Origin: Verrucomicrobia bacterium ADurb.Bin006
Lineage (GTDB): Bacteria; Verrucomicrobiota; Verrucomicrobiia; Limisphaerales; J093
NCBI GenBank assembly: GCA_002071485.1
Contig: MWFF01000123.1
Coordinates: forward strand, 1-49,674
Reading direction: 5' to 3'
Length of the DNA stretch: 49,674 nt
The translations under genes and the position numbers were made by a program. The notes below the pieces were generated by a model, which saw nothing but the letters and a program-made list of their open reading frames with translations, was not told the origin of the DNA and searched no databases. Below, piece after piece: positions 1-8,984 of the stretch; the stretch's first letter is position 1, and each line of letters starts with the position of its first letter.

Positions 1-187
1 AACCACCGAGAAATCAGCCCAGGAAATCACGCAAAAATCCTTAACGGCGTTTGGGGGAGGCACCGTCAAATCCTTCGGAAAACCAAGGGGTCTGGACTGA
101 TTTTCACCCCGCATGGGATGCCAGTGACTTTGGAAGGAGATTCAGCAAGTCGTCGCCGGCGTAGATAGCTCGAAGTGCAGGACCAAG

Positions 188-673
188 GTGTCGAAGGAAA
201 AGACGATGAACGGGGAACTCCTGTATAGCCCCATTGACATGAACGCCGCGTTCAGGCGGCACCTCCGAGGCAAATCGTGGGCAGAGAGTCGGGTAAACTA
301 CTGGGTGACACGAAGCGAAAAACTGATTCGAAGGACCCTTACCATGCCGGCCGCAGAGCAAAGGAAGGAGATTGAGGCAGCCGGCGAGAAGCCCATCTTC
401 AGTTACAACCAGACGGATTTCGTCAAAGACCGCGTGGCGGTCGAAATCCAGTTCGGCAAGTATGCATTCGTTGCCTACGATCTGTTCGTCAAGCACCTCG
501 CCTTCTACGTCAGGGACCATATCGATGTGGGCGTGGAAATCCTGCCGATGAAGTCGCTGCAGAGCCAGATGAGTTCCGGCGTTGCATACTATGAAGGCGA
601 GTTCTACAATGTCGTCCGTCAAGGGCGGGGTGTGCCTGCCGTCCCTTTAATCCTCCTTGGCATCGAGGCATAG
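188..673 (+). CDS. BglII/BstYI-like type II restriction endonuclease, 5' end apparently lost
   Basis: Resembles the BglII/BstYI restriction endonuclease family, which cut RGATCY/AGATCT-type sites. The family's unusual active site D-x8-E-x-Q (D84, E93 and Q95 in BglII, Gln instead of Lys) is visible at D77, E86 and Q88 of this reading frame (core VEIQFGKY). The C-terminal half, ending in an ILLG-type strand, is intact. Coding similarity by eye continues upstream of the GTG at 188 to about 128 (LWKEIQQVV), where an in-frame TGA at 125-127 stops it; another TGA lies at 98-100. Family members are usually about 200 residues, so the N-terminus is missing or frameshifted and the protein may be inactive. 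No partner methyltransferase is visible, but the locus is cut by the window edge. Positions 1-127 hold short open stretches I cannot identify. The start at GTG 188 is a guess. Confidence 0.7.
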   Translation: MSKEKTMNGELLYSPIDMNAAFRRHLRGKSWAESRVNYWVTRSEKLIRRTLTMPAAEQRKEIEAAGEKPIFSYNQTDFVKDRVAVEIQFGKYAFVAYDLFVKHLAFYVRDHIDVGVEILPMKSLQSQMSSGVAYYEGEFYNVVRQGRGVPAVPLILLGIEA

Positions 674-760
674 AGAACTGAGAAGCGCACCAGACGGTGG
701 ACCCAACAACCGGCCGTCATGTCGCGGAGACCGACTGCGATGACCGCACAGTGGCGGCTG

Positions 761-2344
761 TCATGGCGCCTCCAAAGGGGCTTCCGCCGGGGGGATGGGC
801 TGATCGAGCGCCCAAAGGATTCCGTTCAGCAACAGACGTTGGAAGGCTGCGTTCTGAAAATCCTCCGGCCCGCCCAGCGAGGTGTAGAAGACCCGGGACT
901 GACGCAGGCCGCTGAGGCGGCTCCAGGCTACAGGCTCAGTCGGCGCGTCGGGGATCGTGCCTAGGAGCAGGGGCTCACTGGCAGGCGGGAGCGGTGCATT
1001 GCGGTAGAGGGAGGAGGGGGTCTGGAAGCCGGTCAGCGAGACGCCTGTGAGCAGAGGGTTCGAGGCGGCATTGGGCGCCGACTCGATCCTCGCCACCCGC
1101 CCCACTGGGTGATGCCCATGATAGTTGCCTCCCAGCACCTCCGCATCGAATCCGGCCCAGGTCGCCAGTTCGGGCCGGTTTCGAATTCTGTCTGCGTCGG
1201 GCGCGAAGGCGTGGCTGGCCATGCGCAGGCCGACGAAGGGCTTGCCCGACTCGAGATGCCGACGCAACAGGGTCAGCATCCCGACCGGCACGGCGCGTCG
1301 GCGCGCGCTCACGAGCACCAGGTCTGCGTCCGCGATTGCGGCGTAGTTCTTGAAGTCATAGTCGTCGGTGCGCTGGCTGGCTGTGACGAAATCGAGGCGA
1401 TAACCGCGCCAGGCCAGCGTCTGGCGGGCGAAGGCCAGGATTGTCTCCCACGTGCGGTACTCGTTTTCGGCGAGAATGAAGACAAGGCGCGCCCGGCGGT
1501 CATCCCGGAACTGGAACGGCTCGCCTCCGAGAAAGTCGACGCTTGTGATCGAAGGGCACCAGTGCTTCTCGATGTGTTCGACGATCAGGTCGGTGCCCGC
1601 AAAGTGGCTGACCCACGGACGCCGTCGTGAATTGTACATCGTGTCGGTCAGGTCCCGCATGAGTACGACCTTCTTACCCAGGCCAACCATGGCACGGATC
1701 GAGAACGGACGCCCGAGGACGCACATGTTCGCATGAACGCCCAGGATAATGACGTTTGCGATGCCGCGGTCTTGAAGCAGGTTGAAGACCTCCCTGCCAC
1801 TGTCGCTGATGCAGTCGTCGGGGCCAATCTCGAGCGCGGCGATCTGGCGGCGCCAGGGGCTGCCCTGACTGCATTGCGGCGTGTCGTCGCATCCGCCGTC
1901 CGAATCGTCGATCGGGAGCGGACCCTCCTTGCCGGAGTCGAGTGAGTGCCAGTTGCCGATCCCGTCCGGCGCGGGCGCCTCGGGCGCCTGCTGAGCCCGC
2001 TTGCGCTGCGGCGAATCGGCATAAAACGCCATCGTCCCGCTTGGCGCGTGAATGATCAGGATGCCGCGCCGGCGGGCGGCTTCGAGCACGCTGTTCATGC
2101 GCGGAGCCATCTCGGCCACGCGCGCCGTGGCGCCGCGGCACCAGTGCCGATCCCACATGTCGCAAACGATGATCGCTGTCTTCGTCGCATCCCATTGGAC
2201 CGTTCTCTCGATGAGATGGAACTGAGCGCCCCCCTCCGCCGGTTCCCGTATGCGCGTGTGGAGTTCCAGGGTGTCGGGACGGCCTGCTACGGAGATGAGG
2301 TTCAGCGCGAGCGGGAGAATCGCACGGCGAAGGAGGTCTTTCAT
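761..2344 (-). CDS. Secreted isochorismatase-like hydrolase fused to a ThuA-like domain
   Basis: Two-domain protein of 527 residues. After a hydrophobic leader (about residues 5-20), residues 50-270 form a cysteine-hydrolase (isochorismatase-like) fold, with the first catalytic Asp in IIVCDMWDRHWC (D62) and the nucleophile in GVHANMCVLGRPF (C208). The segment where the family usually has its catalytic Lys reads SDSGREVFNLL, so that Lys seems absent. Residues about 285-520 resemble the ThuA/trehalose-utilisation glutamine-amidotransferase-like fold common in planctomycete and verrucomicrobial sugar clusters. The substrate is unknown; a role in secreted or periplasmic sugar catabolism is inferred from such neighbourhoods. 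An alternative ATG five codons upstream (2359) is possible; ATG 2344 was chosen because it places the leader at the N-terminus. Same strand as the BNR-like gene at 2687-4099, but separated from it by 342 bp. Confidence 0.75.
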   Translation of the reverse strand: MKDLLRRAILPLALNLISVAGRPDTLELHTRIREPAEGGAQFHLIERTVQWDATKTAIIVCDMWDRHWCRGATARVAEMAPRMNSVLEAARRRGILIIHAPSGTMAFYADSPQRKRAQQAPEAPAPDGIGNWHSLDSGKEGPLPIDDSDGGCDDTPQCSQGSPWRRQIAALEIGPDDCISDSGREVFNLLQDRGIANVIILGVHANMCVLGRPFSIRAMVGLGKKVVLMRDLTDTMYNSRRRPWVSHFAGTDLIVEHIEKHWCPSITSVDFLGGEPFQFRDDRRARLVFILAENEYRTWETILAFARQTLAWRGYRLDFVTASQRTDDYDFKNYAAIADADLVLVSARRRAVPVGMLTLLRRHLESGKPFVGLRMASHAFAPDADRIRNRPELATWAGFDAEVLGGNYHGHHPVGRVARIESAPNAASNPLLTGVSLTGFQTPSSLYRNAPLPPASEPLLLGTIPDAPTEPVAWSRLSGLRQSRVFYTSLGGPEDFQNAAFQRLLLNGILWALDQPIPPAEAPLEAP

Positions 2345-2686
2345 TGGCAGTATTGGCATGGATGGAGGAGCAACGAAGCCAGCGAGCCAAAGCTCCCCAG
2401 CCCTTCGGGGCGGGGCGGCACCGGGCCATCTGTGTCGTTCCTCGGTCGGTCGAGTATCTCTGGGGATACACTCCCTCCCTCGGGCCTCGCATCTGGCCCG
2501 GTGGCGCTCCCGCCAAAATCGGAAGTAATTCTTGCACAGACCCTAAGATCGCATTGGCCCCATGAACCCGCCTTGGAGGGACGGTGCCGCAGCCGCAGGA
2601 GAGTCCCTGGATCGAGACAATGAGCGTCACCGATCAGGGCCTCGTGTGACTCGGCCCTCCGAGAAGGATGGTTCATGGCTATTGTA
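2345..2686. other. Intergenic region upstream of the isochorismatase-ThuA gene
   Basis: 342 bp between two minus-strand genes. It holds a GC-rich inverted stretch around 2394-2420 (CCAGCCCTTCGGGGCGGG) that could fold into a small hairpin. Open frames on both strands look like shadows without recognisable domains. The promoter of the isochorismatase-ThuA gene presumably lies here, but no clear -35/-10 pair was found. Confidence 0.4.
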
Positions 2687-4099
2687 TCATTCGAGCCGGA
2701 CGCGCGCGTAGCACATGGCATGCGGATGCCCCGTGCGCGCGCCCAGCAGATCCAGGGTCCAGCCGGGCGCTGACCCGCCGCGGACCGTGGCGGTGAAGTA
2801 ACTGCTCAGCGGATGCTTGAGAGGGACAGGCGCTGTGCGTCCAGGCGCGCCGTCCGGCCCCAGTTCAAGAAGCCGGTTTTCGGCGATCGGCTTGCCCGTT
2901 TCGTCCGAGCCGGCCACAGAGAAGAACACGAACAGGCGGTTGTCTGGCATCGCGTGAAGCCGCGGCAGACTCGGGATCAACCCCGGCTTGCCTTCGTCGA
3001 CGGCGAGCAGCGTGCGCCGCGTCTCGATCCGGCCTTCGCGCAGCCGCGCATAGTTGAGTTCGTGCCGCTGCCTCTCGTTCGGGAAGAACTTCGGGCGCAG
3101 CCGTTCGTCCAACGCGCGCTCCGTCCAGACAATGTGGACGGCGTCGTCGGGGGCAACCCAGAGATCGCCCGGAGAAATCCACCCGCATGTCTTGTCGCGG
3201 CTGGCGATTTCGACCCAGTCGCCAAAGCCGCCGTGGGCGATGTCGGGGGACCACACATAGAAGAGGCGGCGAAAATCGTAATCCCAGTCCTGGCCAGTGA
3301 GTTCGCGCTTGGCCTGACGCCACTTCGCGTACGGCTCGACGATGTCACTGACTCCGACGAAATGGACGGCGCGCGCGCGGAGCGCCACGTTCGGATAGCA
3401 GACACGGATGGGCTGGGGAGTGTCGTACTCGGCGCCCCAGGGCCATTTGAGCCGACCCTGCGCGCTCCAGTTGCCGTCGCGATCCCGAAAAGCCCACTCG
3501 GCATGCGTGTAGCCGATGTTCTGGAAGAGAATCATTTCCCGGCCCGGTCCGTCCGCGGCCAGACTGCGGTAGGAATGCTCGGTGAACGCCGGAGGCGCCG
3601 GCTTGCACTCCCAGCCCGGCCAATGGCTCCCGGGCGGGGCGGACGCATCCGCTGCCATGAACTCGAAAAGCACCGGGCGTGCCGGCCCCCCGCCAGCCTG
3701 TCCAGGCGGATTGAGGGTCGGATTCGCCGAGAGAAAGACCCGGCCCGGTTCGGGAAATGCCGCCAGCGGACACGGCTCGCGGGTGCGGCCAACCGAATCC
3801 TGTCGGAGAAGGGTCCAGCCTTCCGGTCCGCGTCTCCAGAAAGTCCATCGACAATTGTTGAGCGGTTTCTCGTGCGGGATGGTCTCGAGTCCGCTTGCGA
3901 ACACGGCGTCGCCCAACCGCACCAGGCACGTGGACCCGTGACACCACATCGGCCCCGCCCCGTTGTCCGCGGGCGTGTATTCGTAAATCACCTCCTCGAC
4001 CTCGACCACGGGGCGCAGCTCCGTCTCGGCGGCTCGAGACGACACAGCGAGCCACCCCGTCGCCACGGCAAGGCTCATCGCGACTTGGCAGGCTTTCAT
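2687..4099 (-). CDS. Secreted BNR/sialidase-like beta-propeller protein
   Basis: 470-residue protein starting with a clear Sec signal peptide (MKACQVAMSLAVATGWLAVS, cleavage near the RAAE segment at residues 23-26). The rest is rich in W, G and D with repeated propeller-like strands (for example WVAPDDAVHIVWTERA and LFVFFSVAGSD), resembling exo-sialidase or BNR-repeat secreted proteins of Planctomycetes and Verrucomicrobia. No canonical sialidase FRIP motif or complete Asp-box series was seen, so hydrolase activity is not shown. It may cleave or bind glycans outside the cytoplasm; the two sulfatases further along fit a polysaccharide theme. The start at ATG 4099 fits the signal peptide exactly. 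Confidence 0.55.
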   Translation of the reverse strand: MKACQVAMSLAVATGWLAVSSRAAETELRPVVEVEEVIYEYTPADNGAGPMWCHGSTCLVRLGDAVFASGLETIPHEKPLNNCRWTFWRRGPEGWTLLRQDSVGRTREPCPLAAFPEPGRVFLSANPTLNPPGQAGGGPARPVLFEFMAADASAPPGSHWPGWECKPAPPAFTEHSYRSLAADGPGREMILFQNIGYTHAEWAFRDRDGNWSAQGRLKWPWGAEYDTPQPIRVCYPNVALRARAVHFVGVSDIVEPYAKWRQAKRELTGQDWDYDFRRLFYVWSPDIAHGGFGDWVEIASRDKTCGWISPGDLWVAPDDAVHIVWTERALDERLRPKFFPNERQRHELNYARLREGRIETRRTLLAVDEGKPGLIPSLPRLHAMPDNRLFVFFSVAGSDETGKPIAENRLLELGPDGAPGRTAPVPLKHPLSSYFTATVRGGSAPGWTLDLLGARTGHPHAMCYARVRLE

Positions 4100-4560
4100 G
4101 TTCCAGTGAATGGCGGGTCAGTCCATAGCATCGCCCGCGGGCGTCGTCGATGAAATTCCCCCACTGAGGGGTTAACCAGTACCTCCACAGGAGTTTGCAC
4201 CCGCATGGGTCCACGTCCTGGAGTGTTCGGCTTCGCGATGGTCACGACTCCATGAAACATGCGGGCTCAGCGTTGAGTTCTGAAGGGGTGCAGACGCGGA
4301 TTTATACTAAAAGGATGACCAAATGCTAAGTATCCTAGCGTGCTCTTGAGCATGAGCGTCAGCAGGCCGGGAGTGATGAGTTCCGGGTGAGGTGCCAAAC
4401 CTGAGCTGCGGCATCCCCGCCGCAACTTTGCGCCTGACACCGGCTCTTCCTGGCGATAGAGGTCTTGGCGCGTATGAGAGGCCTGCTCGGCAAGTGAGTT
4501 GGAGATCGTGAACGGCATGTGTTCGCCCTGAGCGGTTCAACCTCATTTTTCAACCGAACG
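4100..4560. other. Divergent intergenic region, no gene seen
   Basis: 461 bp between the start of the minus-strand BNR-like gene and the plus-strand hrpA. It is more AT-rich around 4300-4335 (TTTATACTAAAAGG), which could carry a -10 element. The short open frames in both orientations have no recognisable domain. Presumably holds both promoters. Confidence 0.4.
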
Positions 4561-7500
4561 ATGCGTGCCGCTGCTTCCGTGAATCCCGTCGCCTCGCTCA
4601 AGGAACTCGAACGGCTTCTGCCGCGGTGTCTGCTGACCGATCAACTGCGGATTGGCTGGAAGGTCACACGCTGGCTCGAAGCCCACCGGCAGAGCTCGCG
4701 CGCGCCGCACGATCTGCCACGGTGGCTCGACGAGGCGCGAGACTCGATCGCCCGCCGTGCGCGTCGACAGGCGGCCCTGCCCGAGCTGCGCTACCCGCAC
4801 GAGTTGCCCATCAGTGCCAAACGCAACGAGATTCTCGATGCCTTGCGGGCGCACCAGGTGTTGATCGTCGCGGGCGAGACCGGGTCGGGCAAGACCACGC
4901 AATTGCCGAAGATTTGTTTGGAGGCCGGTTTCGGCGTGCGGGCCAAGATCGGGTGCACGCAGCCGCGCCGTGTTGCGGCGCTCTCGCTTTCACGCCGCGT
5001 GGCCGACGAAATCGACCGCCCGTGGGGCCGCGCCGTGGGATGCAAAATCCGGTTCTCGGATCAGACCAGTCCGGAGACGTACGTCAAGTTCATGACCGAC
5101 GGCATTCTGCTTGCCGAGGCGCAGGCCGATCCGGTGCTGAGCGAGTACGAGGTGGTGATTCTGGACGAAGCGCACGAGCGGTCCCTGAACATCGATTTCC
5201 TGATCGGCTTGCTCAAGCGTCTGCTCTCCCAGCGAAGCGATCTCAAGCTGCTCGTCACGTCCGCGACGATCGACACCGAGGCTTTTGCGCGGCACTTCGA
5301 TGACGCGCCCATCATCACCGTCTCGGGGCGTCTATTCCCTGTCACTGTGGAATACCGCCCATTCGGCGCCGGCTCGGGCGATGAAGACGGCGACCGGACG
5401 GAGGACGGCCGGACGTATGTCGATGCCGCGGTGGATGCCGTCCAGGAAATCCTCGCCACTTCGGCCTCGGGCGACGTGCTCGTGTTCATGCCGGGCGAGC
5501 GTGACATCATTGAGACGCGCGACGCCCTGCGGGAGGCGGGTGGCGGACGACTCGAACTTGTCCCGCTGTTTGGGCGGCTCAGCACCGACGAGCAGCAGCG
5601 CGTGTTCGCCGCGTCGGAGCGGCGCAAGATCGTCATCGCGACCAATATCGCCGAGACGTCGCTGACGGTGCCAGGCATTCGTTATGTCGTGGACACGGGC
5701 CTTGGGCGGATCAGCCGTTACAATGCCCGGACCCGAACGCGGCGTTTGCCAATCGAGCCCATATCGCAGAGCAGCGCCAACCAGCGCAAGGGCCGCTGCG
5801 GGCGCGTTGCCGAAGGGGTTTGTTATCGGCTTTACAGCGAGGAGGAGTTCCAGGCCCGCCCGCTTTACACACAGCCCGAAATCCAGCGGGCGAATCTCGC
5901 CGATGTCATCCTGCGGATGAAGGCGTTCGATCTGGGCGAGGTCGAGGAGTTTCCTTTCATCCACCCGCCCTTGCCGGCGGCGATCGCGGGCGCGTACCAG
6001 TTGCTGGCCGAGATCGGCGCGCTCGATGCCGACCGGCGACTGACGCCGCTGGGCGAGCGGCTGGCGCGCCTGCCCGTCGACCCGACCATTGGCCGAATGA
6101 TCCTCCAGGCACAGATCGAGGGCGTCCTCGAACCGGTGCTGATCATCTCGGCCGGCCTGAGCATCCAGGACCCCCGCGAACGCCCCGCCGACCGCCAGGA
6201 CGCAGCGTCCGCGGCCCATCGCCGCTTTCAACACCCGCGGTCGGATTTCCTGACGCTGGTGCGGATTTGGGAGGCCTGCCACGAGTCGCTTGAATCGCTC
6301 AAGACGCAGAGCCAGATGCGCAAGTTCTGCCGCGAGCATTTCTTGTCGTTCCCACGGATGCGCGAGTGGCGCGACATCCACGCCCAACTCCGCGAGACCG
6401 TCGCGCACATGGGCGGGCCGCCAGGCCCCGCCGCGCCGGACGATGCGGACGAAACCCTCGAAGATGCGCTGACTCAGGGACCGCACACGCTTGCTTCCAA
6501 TGAACCGTGTCCCCGCCCCGCGGTGCGGGATGAGTCCGCGCCATCTCGCTCCGTCAAAGGCAGGAATCAGCGCCATCTCACCACGCCGGCTGCGGGGTTC
6601 ATTGCGCAGTCCGAACAGCAACAGACCGCCGGCCGCGGAGCAGATTCCTGGTACGCCGCCGTGCATCGGTCGATTCTGACCGGCCTGTTCAGCCACGTGG
6701 CGGCCAGGAAGGAACGGAACCTGTATCGGCTTGCCGGGAATCGCGAAGCCATGGTTTTCCCCGGGTCAGGTCTGTTCGAAAGGGGGACTGAAAGGCGTGT
6801 CGAATCGGGGCACAAGGACGCGCCGAAAGCCCCGCCCCGGTCTCAAACGCAGCCGGCCTGGATCGTCGCCGGCGAAATCGTCGAGACCTCGCGCCGCTTC
6901 GTTCGGACGGTGGCGGAAATCGAGCCGCGGTGGATTCTCGATCTGGCGCCGCACCTGATCCGCAAAGCCCATTTGGACCCGCACTGGGACCCCACCGCCG
7001 GGCGCGTTGCGGCGCTCGAACGGGTGACGCTCAACGGCCTGGTGGTCTCGGAGCGGATGGTGTCCTACCGGCAAAGCCATCCGGCGGAGGCGACGGAAAT
7101 CTTCATCCGCGCGGCGCTGATCTCGGAAGGTCTGGCCGATCACTTTCGGAGCGCCACTCGAGTCCAGGACAACGCGGCGCAATCGCTGACTGCGCGGGCC
7201 GGGGGCGCTGGTCAGGGCCGCCGCGAGCAAGCCGCGCTCGGGCAATCCCGCGTCGATCCGCCGCCGCCAGACCTCGCGTCGCTGCCATCGGCCTATCAGT
7301 TCCTGCGGCACAACCATCAACTGCGGCAGAAGATCGAGCTTTGGCAGAGCCGATTGCAGCACCGGCTGGTGCCCGATCTGGACGAAGCGCTGCACCGGGC
7401 ATACGCGAAACGGCTGTCGAATGTGGGGTCGGTGGCCGACCTCAACCATCTGCTGCGCGAGCGCCGGGCCGAGGGAACGTCCTGGCTGTGTCTCGATGCG

Positions 7501-8922
7501 GCGGACCTGCTCGGGAAACACGCCGGCGCATTCGACGGACTCGCGTTTCCGGATGCCGTCGCCATTGGCACCCAGCAGGTCCCTGTCGCCTACGACTATG
7601 CGCCAGGCGACGATCGCGACGGCGTGACGGTCCGGTTGCCCTTTACGCTGGCGCAGGTGATCGAGCCGCATTTGCTCGATTGGGCGGTGCCGGGTTTGCG
7701 CGAGCCTCAGATTCTCCATCTTCTGCAGGCGTTGCCCAAGGATTTGCGCCGCCCGTTGATGCCGCTCGCGCCCCGGGCGAAGGAAATGGCCCAGGCCATC
7801 AAGCCCGACGGAAGCGCGTTTCTCCCGGCCCTGATCCGATTCATCCGGGAGCGCTACGGCGTCGAGGTGCCCAGCACCGCCTGGAGCGTCGAGTTGCTGC
7901 CGGCCCACCTGCGTCCGCGCTTCGAGATTCTGGGACGCGATAACCAGCCATTGGCATGCGGACGCGATCTGCGCGCGTTGCAGGTTGAACTCGAATCGCA
8001 CGACACCACCATCGAGTCCGAGGCGTGGCGGAGCGCCGTGGCGCGCTGGGAGCGTTACGGACTGAAGGACTGGACCTGCGGAGACTTGCCCGACCGCATT
8101 CAGGTTGCGGATGTCGCGGGGTTTCCAATCGAGGCCTTCCCCGCCCTGCACGTCGAGGCGGGCGAGGTCTCGCTGCGGCTGTTTCGCACTGCCGCGGCTG
8201 CGATTGAGGCGCACGCGGGAGGCGTGCGGCGTCTGCTGGAAATGGGGCTGCAACGGGAACTCGCGTGGCTCGCAAAGGACCTGCGCGGTCTGAACCAATG
8301 GCGCCTCCTTTACATCACGATCGGGCCTGTCGATGAACTCGAAGCCACGGCTTTCGCGAACTTGCGACGCCATCTGTTGACTGCGTCCGCCGCCTCGCCC
8401 CGGACGGCCGCGGCCTTCGCGGCGCTTCGCGAGTCGACCCGCGCCGCTATTCGCGGCCTGGCGCCTCAACTCTCGGATCGATTGGCCGAGATTCTGCGCC
8501 TGCGCCAGGCCATCCTTCTCTGCCGAAAGCCTTATCCGCGAATGCGGGAGGATCTGGACCGCCTCGTGCCTGCGGGCTTTCTCGGGCAAGTCCCGTTCGA
8601 TCGACTCCCCCACCTTGCGCGCTATCTCAAGGCGATGCTGATTCGCGCCGAGCGCGCGGCGGTGAATCCAGCCAAAGACCGCGAGAAGCTCGATCGTGTG
8701 CAGCCCTGGATCGCTGCCCTCGCTGCCATTCGGATTGCGCCCGATGCATCCGACGCCGTGCGCGGCGAGCGCGATGCATTGCGCTGGCTGATCGAGGAAT
8801 ACAAGGTCTCCGTGTTTGCCCAGGAGTTGGGCACCGCCGGAACCGTGTCGCCGCAGACACTCGAACAACGGCTGGCTGCGCTCCGAAACCGGCCTGCTTC
8901 GAACACCGTCCGCTCCCGCTAA
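4561..8922 (+). CDS. hrpA: ATP-dependent RNA helicase HrpA (DEAH box)
   Basis: Large DEAH-box helicase of 1453 residues, slightly longer than the usual ~1300. N-terminal helicase core: Walker A GETGSGKT near residue 105, DEAH near residue 202, the SAT motif near residue 234, and a second RecA domain with TNIAETSLTV and QRKGRCGR (motif VI). Winged-helix, ratchet and OB-fold regions follow, then the long HrpA-specific C-terminal half (DUF3418-like, ending near residue 1430). HrpA proteins unwind RNA and in E. coli act in mRNA processing and resolving stalled ribosomes. Three non-conserved Arg/Pro/Ala-rich stretches interrupt it, at about 6478-6650, 6781-6850 and 7156-7270. The ATG at 4561 is preferred; an in-frame GTG at 4519 would add 14 residues. 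A single-gene transcript is likely, as both neighbours face the other way. Confidence 0.93.
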   Translation: MRAAASVNPVASLKELERLLPRCLLTDQLRIGWKVTRWLEAHRQSSRAPHDLPRWLDEARDSIARRARRQAALPELRYPHELPISAKRNEILDALRAHQVLIVAGETGSGKTTQLPKICLEAGFGVRAKIGCTQPRRVAALSLSRRVADEIDRPWGRAVGCKIRFSDQTSPETYVKFMTDGILLAEAQADPVLSEYEVVILDEAHERSLNIDFLIGLLKRLLSQRSDLKLLVTSATIDTEAFARHFDDAPIITVSGRLFPVTVEYRPFGAGSGDEDGDRTEDGRTYVDAAVDAVQEILATSASGDVLVFMPGERDIIETRDALREAGGGRLELVPLFGRLSTDEQQRVFAASERRKIVIATNIAETSLTVPGIRYVVDTGLGRISRYNARTRTRRLPIEPISQSSANQRKGRCGRVAEGVCYRLYSEEEFQARPLYTQPEIQRANLADVILRMKAFDLGEVEEFPFIHPPLPAAIAGAYQLLAEIGALDADRRLTPLGERLARLPVDPTIGRMILQAQIEGVLEPVLIISAGLSIQDPRERPADRQDAASAAHRRFQHPRSDFLTLVRIWEACHESLESLKTQSQMRKFCREHFLSFPRMREWRDIHAQLRETVAHMGGPPGPAAPDDADETLEDALTQGPHTLASNEPCPRPAVRDESAPSRSVKGRNQRHLTTPAAGFIAQSEQQQTAGRGADSWYAAVHRSILTGLFSHVAARKERNLYRLAGNREAMVFPGSGLFERGTERRVESGHKDAPKAPPRSQTQPAWIVAGEIVETSRRFVRTVAEIEPRWILDLAPHLIRKAHLDPHWDPTAGRVAALERVTLNGLVVSERMVSYRQSHPAEATEIFIRAALISEGLADHFRSATRVQDNAAQSLTARAGGAGQGRREQAALGQSRVDPPPPDLASLPSAYQFLRHNHQLRQKIELWQSRLQHRLVPDLDEALHRAYAKRLSNVGSVADLNHLLRERRAEGTSWLCLDAADLLGKHAGAFDGLAFPDAVAIGTQQVPVAYDYAPGDDRDGVTVRLPFTLAQVIEPHLLDWAVPGLREPQILHLLQALPKDLRRPLMPLAPRAKEMAQAIKPDGSAFLPALIRFIRERYGVEVPSTAWSVELLPAHLRPRFEILGRDNQPLACGRDLRALQVELESHDTTIESEAWRSAVARWERYGLKDWTCGDLPDRIQVADVAGFPIEAFPALHVEAGEVSLRLFRTAAAAIEAHAGGVRRLLEMGLQRELAWLAKDLRGLNQWRLLYITIGPVDELEATAFANLRRHLLTASAASPRTAAAFAALRESTRAAIRGLAPQLSDRLAEILRLRQAILLCRKPYPRMREDLDRLVPAGFLGQVPFDRLPHLARYLKAMLIRAERAAVNPAKDREKLDRVQPWIAALAAIRIAPDASDAVRGERDALRWLIEEYKVSVFAQELGTAGTVSPQTLEQRLAALRNRPASNTVRSR
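6478..6650. repeat. Probable in-frame interspersed insertion within hrpA
   Basis: Between the ratchet region of HrpA (ending in an MREWRDIHAQL-type segment) and the conserved YAAVHRSILTGLFSHVA segment lie about 58 residues of Arg/Pro/Gln-rich sequence with no counterpart in the family. On the DNA level the stretch contains GC-rich hairpin-prone sequence (CCCCGCCCCGCGGTGCGGG at about 6509). It keeps the reading frame. I suspect a dispersed genomic repeat, but no second copy occurs in this window, so that is inference. Confidence 0.4.
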
Positions 8923-8984
8923 CCCGGATCGATCTTGGCGCGGCAAAGCCGCAACCAAACCTCGGCCCTTCGGATTCGTCCGGG

